Assembly: GCA_964654355.1 (NCBI GenBank)
Contig: CAZZIQ010000022.1
Location: 1-17,570 of the forward strand
Direction of reading: 5' to 3'
From: CAZZIQ01 sp964654355
Lineage (GTDB): Bacteria; Pseudomonadota; Gammaproteobacteria; GCF-002020875
Length of the DNA: 17,570 bases
How positions within the stretch are numbered: position 1 is the stretch's first letter; each line of letters starts with the position of its first letter. The position numbers and the translations under genes were made by a program. The notes under the pieces were generated by a model. It saw nothing but the letters and a program-made list of their open reading frames with translations, was not told the DNA's origin and ran no database searches. Of the stretch, positions 6,924 through 13,202 are shown piece after piece.

Positions 6924-7502
6924 CTAGAGCCGGACGTCACCCGCTGGACCGAGATCGACGGAACCACCGAACCAAAAGTCGGTACCGCGTCGTAAGAATT
7001 CATCGACTTGCATATAGTGTGAACCATCACAAGAAAAAGTCAGGCCGACCATTCCGTTGATCAAGTTGATCGAGCCAGACCGCAGATAGACGGTTTCGTC
7101 CGCCTCCCGCAGAATCCGAAACAGCGTATGGACTTCGATCACTTTATCGGCCGGTAACACAGCATCTGGATAGTACGGAGCCAGTGGGTACGCCGGACAC
7201 TGCTCAGGGTTGTCTTCGCAGCGACGATGAATCTCCAGAATCTCTTCTAACGAGTGAATCCGATAGCGACGCGGGTCGTCGTATAACCACAGCGTCGCGC
7301 GTGAGCTCGAGTAATGCACCTGCACATGAAACACGCCATGCGAGGTCATCAGCGCGACAATGGCCTGAGTGAACTCTTCTAACTTTTCATCCATCGGACT
7401 ACGGATGCGCTCTTGCAAGAACACCGTCTGACGGATCGCGGGGTCGCCCTTAAATTGACGCCAAACCTGTCCCCCTTGATACAACGGATTACCTTCGCTC
7501 AT
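6924..7502 (-). CDS. Conserved-looking hypothetical protein downstream of ubiA
   Basis: 192 residues, no family recognised. The start at 7502 is supported by GAGG 5 nt upstream and lies 7 nt after the ubiA stop, so the two are probably co-transcribed. The protein has no signal peptide or membrane segment. It is rich in aromatic and acidic residues: WLYDDPRRYRIHSLEEILEI, a small Cys pair at RRCEDNPEQC, then PAYPLAPYYPDAVLPADKVIEVH. A C-terminal beta-rich part ends in FGGSVDLGPAGDVRL. The layout suggests a soluble alpha/beta protein, possibly ligand binding. Location after ubiA does not establish a ubiquinone role. An upstream in-frame start at 7610 would overlap ubiA extensively and is rejected. 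Confidence 0.7.
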   Translation of the reverse strand: MSEGNPLYQGGQVWRQFKGDPAIRQTVFLQERIRSPMDEKLEEFTQAIVALMTSHGVFHVQVHYSSSRATLWLYDDPRRYRIHSLEEILEIHRRCEDNPEQCPAYPLAPYYPDAVLPADKVIEVHTLFRILREADETVYLRSGSINLINGMVGLTFSCDGSHYMQVDEFLRRGTDFWFGGSVDLGPAGDVRL

Positions 7503-7509
7503 GTCATCC

Positions 7510-8379
7510 TCATGGCAGAGAAAGATCGAACCAGATTGCGGCGAAGATAATCGCACCCAACCAATGGTTGTGCAAAAAAGCCCTGAAACAGTGGTTAGGT
7601 TCGCGCCCACGGATCAGCCACTGGTGGTAGACCGCGAGTAAGGTAGCAAGTAGCAGCCCGATACCAAAGATTTTTGATAACCCAAAGGCGCGACCGGCGA
7701 ACCAGAGCTGTGCAAGCGTAGCGAACTGAAACACCGCGATCCAGAACCGGTCCCAACGACCAAACCAAATCGCGGTCGAGCGGATGCCAATTTTGAGATC
7801 ATCCTCACGATCAGCCATCGCATACATCGTGTCGTACACCACCGCCCAAGTAACCGTTGCACCAAATAACCACCATGCCGCCGTCGGCACGGTCTCTTGC
7901 ACCGCTGCGAAGGCCATTGGTATTGCCCAGGCAAATGCGATTCCCAAAACCAATTGCGGTGCGTGAGTCCAGCGCTTGGTGAAGGGATACAACACAGCCA
8001 GTAAAGCTCCCACAGCCGACAACTGAATCACCAGTGGATTGAGCAATAGCACCAGCGAAAAAGCGACCAGACAAAGCAGTGCAAACAATAACAAGGCCTC
8101 GCGTGCGCTCACCCGTCCACTGGTCAGGGGGCGATCAGCGGTGCGGCGCACATGCCGATCCCAATGCCGGTCTGCAAAGTCATTGATCACACAACCCGCT
8201 GAACGCATGAGCACGACACCAAGCAGGAATACCGCAAGAATGAGTGGCGAAGGTACGCCATCCGCTGCAAGCCATAACCCCCAGAGCATGGGCCATGCGA
8301 GCAAATAAATCCCGATCGGCCGGTGCAAACGCATCAGCTCGGCATAGAGAGACCAACGGGCTAGAGAGAGAACCGACAT
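7510..8379 (-). CDS. ubiA: 4-hydroxybenzoate polyprenyltransferase
   Basis: Integral membrane prenyltransferase that attaches the polyprenyl chain to 4-hydroxybenzoate in ubiquinone biosynthesis. The 289 residues (E. coli UbiA is about 290) hold both metal/diphosphate-binding Asp motifs: NDFADRHWD at 66-74 and DREDD at 190-194. They also hold YDTMYAMAD, RPLTSGRVS and about eight to nine hydrophobic helices. The N-terminus LMRLHRPIGIYLLAWPMLWGLWLA is typical of the family, which favours the ATG at 8379. A GTG at 8442 would add 21 polar residues. No Shine-Dalgarno precedes the ATG; instead the mRNA has CCTCCT right before it, so initiation may be leaderless or inefficient. ubiC (chorismate lyase), a common partner, is absent here. 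The unknown 192-residue gene follows by 7 nt. Confidence 0.95.
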   Translation of the reverse strand: MSVLSLARWSLYAELMRLHRPIGIYLLAWPMLWGLWLAADGVPSPLILAVFLLGVVLMRSAGCVINDFADRHWDRHVRRTADRPLTSGRVSAREALLLFALLCLVAFSLVLLLNPLVIQLSAVGALLAVLYPFTKRWTHAPQLVLGIAFAWAIPMAFAAVQETVPTAAWWLFGATVTWAVVYDTMYAMADREDDLKIGIRSTAIWFGRWDRFWIAVFQFATLAQLWFAGRAFGLSKIFGIGLLLATLLAVYHQWLIRGREPNHCFRAFLHNHWLGAIIFAAIWFDLSLP

Positions 8380-8463
8380 AGGAGGAACAGACAGGCTCGC
8401 GTAACTTGATATTGTGTGGGAGGATTCAGCGCATTCTCGCACAGCCGCAACACTGATCTGAAC

Positions 8464-9333
8464 ATGAACCTACAACGTCCCCGCATCCTCCTCCAAGGCT
8501 TGTTTCTCGGGTTGTTGCTGTCCGCAGCCCCTGTGCGCAGCGATACGTTAGTCTTGGTACATGGTTATCTCGGTGATGCCTTGTCCTGGGAGCGCAGCGG
8601 CGTACTTACCGTGCTTGCTCAAGCGGGTTGGGCTCCATACGCGGTTTTGCGTCCATTGGCCAACGGCCGCCTTCAAGAATTCCCCAATGACACCCGCCCT
8701 CAGCGTCATCGCAGCTACCGCGTCGAACTGCCCTTCACTGCTCCGATCCTAGTGCAATCCAGCGCGTTGGCCAGCGCCTTACAAGAAATCCGTCGTCGTC
8801 ATCCCGACGAGGCGCTGCACATCGCTGCACATTCACTCGGTGGTTTGGTTGTCCGCGACACCTTGGTTCGCAATCCAGCACTCAAGATCCGCACCATCAT
8901 CACCATCGCCGCGCCCCACCTTGGCACGCCACTCGCGCGCACCGCCCGCGAAATCACCAATAACAGTGCAACCTCTCTTGCGGCTCGCATGTTCGCGGGC
9001 GAACAAAAATGGCGCATGGCCAAACAATCCGATGAACTGTTGCGCAACCTCGACCCCACCCCCAATGGGTACATCGCACAGCTTGCACGTCAGCCGCTAC
9101 CGCCCGGACGTTGGATTAGTGTGGTGCGCGCAGAGGATGAAGTGGTGCCACCGTGGAGTCAGAGCCTTCACGGGCACCCCGCACAGGAAGGTGCGCGTAT
9201 CGAGATAATCCTCACGCCGCCCGGACACGGTCTACGTGCGGAAGATGGTTTATTGATTCGAAGTTTGGTGGCCGAATCCATGCAGCCAACGCAACCTCGT
9301 CGTCAGCCTAATCCCTATCGCGCACCGCGTTAG
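8464..9333 (+). CDS. Exported alpha/beta-hydrolase (lipase/acyl-esterase-like)
   Basis: 289 residues from the ATG at 8464. A signal peptide (1-26, LLQGLFLGLLLSAAPVRS) is followed at once by the first strand and oxyanion loop TLVLVHGYLGD (28-38). The nucleophile elbow AHSLGG places Ser124. The most likely acid is Asp225 (RAEDEVVPP) and the most likely His is 255 (TPPGHGL). The region around 145-156 (ITIAAPHLGTP) is like that in triacylglycerol lipases and PGAP1-like hydrolases. The C-terminus is a short basic Pro/Arg/Gln tail. The expected place of action is the periplasm or outside the cell, on lipid or ester substrates; the exact substrate cannot be read. No clear ribosome binding site precedes the ATG. 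It is divergent from ubiA (84-nt gap) and convergent with selO (21-nt gap). Confidence 0.87.
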   Translation: MNLQRPRILLQGLFLGLLLSAAPVRSDTLVLVHGYLGDALSWERSGVLTVLAQAGWAPYAVLRPLANGRLQEFPNDTRPQRHRSYRVELPFTAPILVQSSALASALQEIRRRHPDEALHIAAHSLGGLVVRDTLVRNPALKIRTIITIAAPHLGTPLARTAREITNNSATSLAARMFAGEQKWRMAKQSDELLRNLDPTPNGYIAQLARQPLPPGRWISVVRAEDEVVPPWSQSLHGHPAQEGARIEIILTPPGHGLRAEDGLLIRSLVAESMQPTQPRRQPNPYRAPR

Positions 9334-9354
9334 CGATCCACTCTACTCAATCCA

Positions 9355-11004
9355 TCACGAGCTACAGGACAACATCGAACAACCCGGCTTAAAGCGCGCC
9401 CATTCTGGCCGCAAGGCATCGTAATGCGCCCTCTCCGGTTGCTCGTCGTAGGGATGCCGCAACAAATCCAATAGCCGCTCAATCTCAGAAGCATCGCCTT
9501 CCGTCGCAAGATCAATGGCCTGATGTGCTAGGTAATTGCGCAACACATATTTTGGGTTGATGCGATCGGCTTCTGCGTGGCGTTGCGCGGCCGAACGCGG
9601 ATCATCCTCACGGCGCAACAAGGCCTGTGCAATCCACGCGCGCCATTCGTCTTGCAACACCTTGCCGACCTGATCAGGCCGATAGCGAATCGCTTCTTCA
9701 AACGCACCCAAAGCTTCATCACTAGGATGTGCATCCAAGGCAGCAAAACGACGAAAGAATCGGGTCCAATCTGATTCTGTGCGTTGTAACAGCTGGAGCA
9801 AGCGCTGAATCATTTGTTGATCATCGTTGCCACGATACGCGCCCCACCCGAGCTTATTCGCCATCATTTGATCCCAATGACTACGGAAGGTGTCGCTGTA
9901 GGTTTTCAGCGCGTCTTGCAAATCGGGTACGGAATCAACCAAGACATGTAAGGCCTGCGCGAGCTTGGTGAGATTCCACTGCGCAATTTGCGGCTGCTGG
10001 CCATAGGCATAACGCCGGCCTTCGGCATCGGTGGTGTTCGGCGTCCAATTGGGATCAAAGTCTTCCAACCAACCATAGGGACCGTAATCAATCGTCAGCC
10101 CAAGAATCGAAAGGTTGTCGGTGTTCATCACCCCATGCACAAACCCGACCCGCATCCAGTCGACCATCAACAACGCCGTGCGCCGCGCAACTTCATGCAA
10201 CATCGCCAAGATCGCTTCTCGACCCACACCGTGCTCTGCAAAGAGCTCGGGGAAATCCGTGCGCAACACATACTCGGTTAAACGCTGCAGATTTTCTCGA
10301 TCATCACGTGCGGCAAAGATTTCAAAGTTGCCAAAGCGTACAAACGATGGCGCGACTCGGCAGACCACTGCCCCCGGCTCGTAGGCCGGATTGCCGTCAT
10401 ACAACAAATCCCGCCACACCGAATCACCGGTGGCGACCAAGCTGAGCGCCCGCGTTGTCGGAATCCCTAAGTGATGCATGGCTTCGCTGCAGAGAAACTC
10501 ACGCACCGATGAACGCAACACCGCACGCCCATCCGCGCGCCGTGAATACGGCGTCGGCCCCGCGCCTTTCAACTGCAAGGTCCAGCGCTCGTTGTGTTGA
10601 TTCAGGATCTCGCCCAAGACAATCGCGCGACCGTCGCCCAATTGCCCGGACCAATGCCCAAACTGATGCCCGCCGTAGCACGCGGCATACGGCTGCATAT
10701 CCTTTAAGAGCGCATTCCCAGCGAAGACATCAGCGAACTCCTGCGACTGCCAATCGGCCTCACTTAAATCCAACAAATCGGCAACTTCTCTGGCAACCGC
10801 AAGGGTCTTCGGCGCAGCTACCGGCGTCGGCAACACCTCGGTGTAACACGCGCCGTGCACTTGCCGTGAGCGGTTTTCTAAGTCGGCGTCTGCAGACAAT
10901 TCGCGCACAAAGCGATTGTCGAATTGCCAGACCGCCATGCCTGACGGACCCGTGATACGAGCGGGCTCAGCGTTTTCAGGCTGGGTTTTCTTGAACAATG
11001 TCAT
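9355..11004 (-). CDS. selO: Protein adenylyltransferase SelO (YdiU/UPF0061 family)
   Basis: Pseudokinase-fold enzyme that transfers AMP from ATP to Ser/Thr/Tyr of target proteins, linked to redox stress. Motifs are clear: GGHQFGHWSGQLGDGRAI (111-128), LKGAGPTPYSRRADGRAVLR (145-164), the catalytic GVMNTDNLSILGLTIDYGP (291-309, Asp296 and metal-binding Asp306), and a C-terminus ending SCSS. At 549 residues it is longer than the 478-residue E. coli protein, matching the longer subfamily I associate with pseudomonads. The C-terminal Cys (547) is kept, but the segment after the DYGP motif (NWTPNTTDAEGRRYAY) has no Cys where E. coli has the partner of its regulatory disulfide. I chose the ATG at 11004; the ribosome binding site is weak and distant. 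An ATG at 10938 is possible. Apparently monocistronic. Confidence 0.94.
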   Translation of the reverse strand: MTLFKKTQPENAEPARITGPSGMAVWQFDNRFVRELSADADLENRSRQVHGACYTEVLPTPVAAPKTLAVAREVADLLDLSEADWQSQEFADVFAGNALLKDMQPYAACYGGHQFGHWSGQLGDGRAIVLGEILNQHNERWTLQLKGAGPTPYSRRADGRAVLRSSVREFLCSEAMHHLGIPTTRALSLVATGDSVWRDLLYDGNPAYEPGAVVCRVAPSFVRFGNFEIFAARDDRENLQRLTEYVLRTDFPELFAEHGVGREAILAMLHEVARRTALLMVDWMRVGFVHGVMNTDNLSILGLTIDYGPYGWLEDFDPNWTPNTTDAEGRRYAYGQQPQIAQWNLTKLAQALHVLVDSVPDLQDALKTYSDTFRSHWDQMMANKLGWGAYRGNDDQQMIQRLLQLLQRTESDWTRFFRRFAALDAHPSDEALGAFEEAIRYRPDQVGKVLQDEWRAWIAQALLRREDDPRSAAQRHAEADRINPKYVLRNYLAHQAIDLATEGDASEIERLLDLLRHPYDEQPERAHYDALRPEWARFKPGCSMLSCSS

Positions 11005-11053
11005 GAGAAATTGCGGCTCCGGTTGAGGACTTTTCCTGAGCATTTTACTCAAG

Positions 11054-11096
11054 TATGATCCGGCTGCGAGCTTTGGGGCAAAAACTCCGGGCTCGC
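11054..11096 (+). promoter_or_regulatory. Possible -10 element and 5' hairpin ahead of the 46-residue gene
   Basis: TATGAT at 11054-11059 matches five of six bases of the sigma-70 -10 consensus; no good -35 is found at 16-18 nt. Seven nt downstream begins an imperfect hairpin at 11066-11096: arms GCGAGC...GGGG and CTCC...GCTCGC, with G-U pairs, one bulge and the loop CAAAAA. Transcription from this -10 would start at the base of the hairpin and leave a 5' leader of about 76 nt. The promoter is tentative; the hairpin is directly visible. Confidence 0.4.
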
Positions 11097-11141
11097 ATAA
11101 ATTTTGATTTCGTACCCAACACTGTTTTGCAGGAGGAAGCA

Positions 11142-11282
11142 ATGAACGTGAACGAAGTTGCCAAGAACTGGAAGAAAGATAAGACCGCGCCGAAGTGGAA
11201 CGAAGATGAGCATGCCCAAGTCACCGTGGACATGGCCAAGCGTTACCAGGAAGAGCTCGAGAAGGCCGAGAAGAAAAGCTGA
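11142..11282 (+). CDS. 46-residue charged small protein
   Basis: Unknown function. The ATG at 11142 follows AGGAGGAAGCA, the strongest ribosome binding site in the window. The protein (MNVNEVAKNWKKDKTAPKWN, then EDEHAQVTVDMAKRYQEELE and KAEKKS) has no membrane or signal segment. It has a Lys/Trp-rich N-terminal half and an amphipathic, highly charged C-terminal helix. It is followed 11 nt later by a strong intrinsic terminator, giving a compact single-gene unit of the kind used for abundant or stress-induced small proteins. An upstream in-frame start at 11055 would cover the 5' hairpin and the ribosome binding site, so it is rejected. The well-formed expression signals make it convincing despite its length. 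Confidence 0.75.
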   Translation: MNVNEVAKNWKKDKTAPKWNEDEHAQVTVDMAKRYQEELEKAEKKS

Positions 11283-11293
11283 GTGACGGTCGC

Positions 11294-11317
11294 AACCGCC
11301 CTTCGGGGCGGTTTTTT
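11294..11317 (+). terminator. Strong intrinsic terminator of the 46-residue gene
   Basis: An 8-bp perfect GC-rich stem, AACCGCCC/GGGCGGTT, closes on a UUCG-type tetraloop and runs into six T residues. It starts 11 nt after the stop codon. This is a textbook rho-independent terminator for the plus strand. Confidence 0.92.
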
Positions 11318-11438
11318 ATTCCATAAAAAAGGCCGCCAGGAGCTGGCGGCCAAGCATGACAGGGACTGTGCAGATGAACGCGAACCCTACATCCATCCAG
11401 TAGGCACACAGTTCCCGTTGCATGGATAGCGGATTCAT
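11316..11438 (-). other. Possible 40-codon ORF or small RNA ending at the minus-strand terminator
   Basis: An ATG at 11438 opens a 40-codon minus-strand frame (MNPLSMQRELCAYWMDVGFA, then FICTVPVMLG, RQLLAAFFME) that stops at 11316. Its last codons lie inside the terminator stem and T-run, so if termination is efficient the stop codon would not be transcribed. The peptide begins like a soluble helix (a faint NPLSMQRE...YWMD pattern reminiscent of polyhydroxyalkanoate granule proteins) and ends hydrophobic. The ribosome binding site is weak (GGAA at 7 nt). It could be a real small gene, a remnant of a longer gene, or an untranslated small RNA; the transcript is better supported than the peptide. 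Confidence 0.3.
11325..11351 (-). terminator. Strong intrinsic terminator on the minus strand
   Basis: Read on the minus strand, a perfect 9-bp stem GGCCGCCAG/CTGGCGGCC with a 3-nt loop is followed by six T residues. It sits back to back with the plus-strand terminator, 7 nt away. No annotated minus-strand gene feeds into it: the next transcription unit on the right is on the plus strand. It therefore implies a short minus-strand transcript starting within roughly 11352-11600. Confidence 0.8.
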
Positions 11439-11491
11439 TCGCGAGTTCCAAGGTCAGATAAAAAACTTCACTTCACCTCACCAAGATCAGC

Positions 11492-11893
11492 ATGAACAAA
11501 GCACAAAACGTTATCGGAACCGAACTCGAACTCTGTAGTCGTGAACCGCTCACTGGCTTTTTCCGGGACGGACACTGCACAACTGGGCCACAAGACCTTG
11601 GAACCCATACGGTCTGTGCGGTTGTTACAGAGGCATTTCTTGCCCATACCGCTGCGCAAGGGAATGACTTAATCACGCCCCGCCCTGATTTACGTTTTTC
11701 TGGGCTGAAGCCAGGCGACCGCTGGTGCCTATGTGCTTCGCGTTGGGCAGAGGCTCTTGAAGCGGGCGTTGCGCCACCCGTGGTCTTAGAAGCTACCCAC
11801 AGCAACACACTCAAGGCGGTCGCTCTTGAGGACTTGTTAGCCCATGGCCATCTGCAGGCCAGCCTGCATCAACATCCCACTGACCTGCATTAA
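11492..11893 (+). CDS. DUF2237-family protein
   Basis: Small soluble protein of 133 residues, family of unknown function. It matches the DUF2237 pattern throughout: NVIGTELELCSREPLTGFFR, DGHCTTGPQDLGTHTVCAVV, QGNDLITPRPDLRFSGLKPG, DRWCLCASRWAEALEAGVAP and PPVVLEATH. Several Cys (15, 29, 42, and the CLC pair) are conserved in the family as I know it, suggesting a metal or redox role, but none is proven. No signal peptide is present. The ATG at 11492 has a weak ribosome binding site. It lies 30 nt before the SDR gene and in the same orientation, so it may be the first gene of the photolyase operon; no terminator separates them. The family is certain, the function unknown. Confidence 0.92.
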   Translation: MNKAQNVIGTELELCSREPLTGFFRDGHCTTGPQDLGTHTVCAVVTEAFLAHTAAQGNDLITPRPDLRFSGLKPGDRWCLCASRWAEALEAGVAPPVVLEATHSNTLKAVALEDLLAHGHLQASLHQHPTDLH

Positions 11894-11923
11894 GGCCCTG
11901 ACCTTCTTTATGTGAGGAATCCC

Positions 11924-12634
11924 ATGTCACGAAATATTGTTTTGATCGGTGGACGTAGCGGAATCGGCGCCGCCTTGCTCAATCGCTTGGTCAAAGAACC
12001 TGAGACACAGGTCTGGAATTTCTCGCGCGAAGACGTGCCTATGCATGCTCAAGTGAAGGATCAGCGCTGGGACGCTGGCAACGAATTTGATCCAAAGACA
12101 CTCGAGTTGCCAGACACCATTGACGGACTGGTCTACTGCCCAGGTTCCATTCAACTTACACCCTTTCATCGCTGTAAGCTCGTCCAGTTTGAGCAAGACC
12201 TCAACATCAATCTCTTTGGGGCGATTCGCATTCTACAAGCCTGTCGCGATGGATTACGCAAGAGCACGCAAGCGAGTGTTGTTATGTTCTCAAGCGTAGC
12301 CGTACAGACGGGGATGCCGATGCATGCATCGATTGCAAGTGCCAAAGGTGCCGTTGAGGGGCTCACCCGATCCTTGGCGGCCGAATGGGCGCCACAGATT
12401 CGAGTCAATGCCATTGCGCCCTCTTTAAGTGATACGCCGTTAGCTGCCGGTCTTCTCAAAACCGAGCGCATGCAAGAAGCGGCAGCAGATCGTCATCCGC
12501 TTGGCCGCATTGGATCTGCAGCGGATCATGCTGGATTGGCTCTGTTCTTGCTCTCAAATGATGCGAGCTGGATGACAGGCCAAGTCCTCCATCTGGATGG
12601 TGGGCTCGGTGCGCTCTTTGGAGTCAGCAAGTGA
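11924..12634 (+). CDS. Short-chain dehydrogenase-like protein lacking the catalytic Tyr
   Basis: 236-residue Rossmann-fold SDR. It has the nucleotide-binding loop GGRSGIG (9-15), the NINLFGA strand (94-100) and the Ser region VMFSSVA (120-126). Lys141 stands in AKGAVEGLTRSLAAEWAP, and the C-terminal VLHLDGG is present. The residue four before the Lys, the catalytic Tyr of YxxxK, is Ile137 (HASIASAK), with codon ATT. The NAIAPS motif after the active site is kept. Cofactor binding is therefore likely but standard hydride-transfer chemistry is doubtful. I recall Tyr-less SDRs with this HASIAxAKGAVEG pattern beside photolyases in other proteobacteria. The ATG at 11924 has GAGGA 5 nt upstream. 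It ends in a GTGA overlap with the DUF393 gene. The substrate is unknown. Confidence 0.88.
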   Translation: MSRNIVLIGGRSGIGAALLNRLVKEPETQVWNFSREDVPMHAQVKDQRWDAGNEFDPKTLELPDTIDGLVYCPGSIQLTPFHRCKLVQFEQDLNINLFGAIRILQACRDGLRKSTQASVVMFSSVAVQTGMPMHASIASAKGAVEGLTRSLAAEWAPQIRVNAIAPSLSDTPLAAGLLKTERMQEAAADRHPLGRIGSAADHAGLALFLLSNDASWMTGQVLHLDGGLGALFGVSK

Positions 12635-13029
12635 ATTCAAGTTATCGACTGCATGTGTTTTACGATGGCGTCTGTCCAATGTGCAGCCGCGAAATCTCCC
12701 ACTATCGCCGTCTCAATGGCGCTGAACAGATTGAGTGGATCGACATTCATCAAGCCGCCCAGCGCCTCCAAGATGAAGGACTTCGATTTGAAGACGCGTT
12801 AGCGCGCTTTCATGTGCGCGATGCTGCAGGTCGCTGGCATATCGGCGCCAATGGATTTTTTGCGCTTTGGCAAGTCCTTCCACGCTATCGCCCTGCCGCG
12901 CGCATCATTCAATTGCTGCACCTCAACCGCCCACTAAATGCACTCTATGATCGTTTTGCAATCTGGCGGATTCGACGACAAACAGGCTGTGATGATCAGT
13001 GTCGTCCACGTCCGCATAAGGATTCATGA
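12631..13029 (+). CDS. DUF393 (DCC) thioredoxin-like protein
   Basis: 132-residue member of the DCC family, named for the N-terminal DxxCxxC. Here YDGVCPMC puts Asp12, Cys15 and Cys18 on the first strand-helix turn, as in thiol-disulfide oxidoreductases. Other family marks are the central HVRDAAGRWHIGANGFFALW and the downstream YDRFAIWRIRR. There is no signal peptide, so it acts in the cytoplasm or at the inner membrane face. The start is a GTG at 12631 that overlaps the SDR stop as GTGA, with GGAG 9 nt upstream; no ATG is available near. It ends in an ATGA overlap with the DUF2256 gene. Thiol redox activity is inferred from the CxxC; no substrate is known. Confidence 0.92.
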   Translation: MNSSYRLHVFYDGVCPMCSREISHYRRLNGAEQIEWIDIHQAAQRLQDEGLRFEDALARFHVRDAAGRWHIGANGFFALWQVLPRYRPAARIIQLLHLNRPLNALYDRFAIWRIRRQTGCDDQCRPRPHKDS

Positions 13030-13202
13030 CGCATCACAAGCCGCACTTGCCGGAAAAAATCTGTGCACAATGCCAGCGCCCGTTTACCTGGCGCAAACGC
13101 TGGCAGCGGGTCTGGAACGAAGTGCGTTATTGCTCTGAACGTTGCCGTCGTGCGGCACGCCAGCACGTCACGCCAGATAGCGCCGAGGACGCACAAACAT
13201 GA
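13026..13202 (+). CDS. DUF2256 zinc-ribbon-like small protein
   Basis: 58-residue protein that fits exactly between its neighbours, with ATGA overlaps at both ends. The sequence follows the DUF2256 pattern: LPEKICAQCQRPFTWRKRWQ, then RVWNEVRYCSERCRRAAR. Four Cys (13, 16, 36, 40) form a CxxC...CxxxC set fit to bind zinc, and the Arg/Lys/Trp-rich middle could contact nucleic acid or a partner protein. DUF2256 genes are repeatedly found next to cryptochrome/photolyase genes, which is the case here. The role is unknown; a partner or maturation factor of the photolyase is a reasonable guess. It is easily missed because of its length. Confidence 0.92.
   Translation: MTHHKPHLPEKICAQCQRPFTWRKRWQRVWNEVRYCSERCRRAARQHVTPDSAEDAQT

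Noticed and set aside
6914..6933. CCGGC/GCCGG repeat between two convergent genes as a bidirectional terminator
   Set aside because: Only 5 bp of stem with a 10-nt loop and no T-run in either direction.
6497..7030. 177-codon minus-strand frame across the small exported protein gene
   Set aside because: The plus-strand frame has a signal peptide and a good ribosome binding site; the minus frame is low-complexity Ser/Arg/Gly and also overlaps the end of the gene at 6924-7502.
10455..10955. 166-codon plus-strand frame opposite selO
   Set aside because: Arg/Thr/Pro-rich shadow of the strongly conserved SelO N-terminal region.
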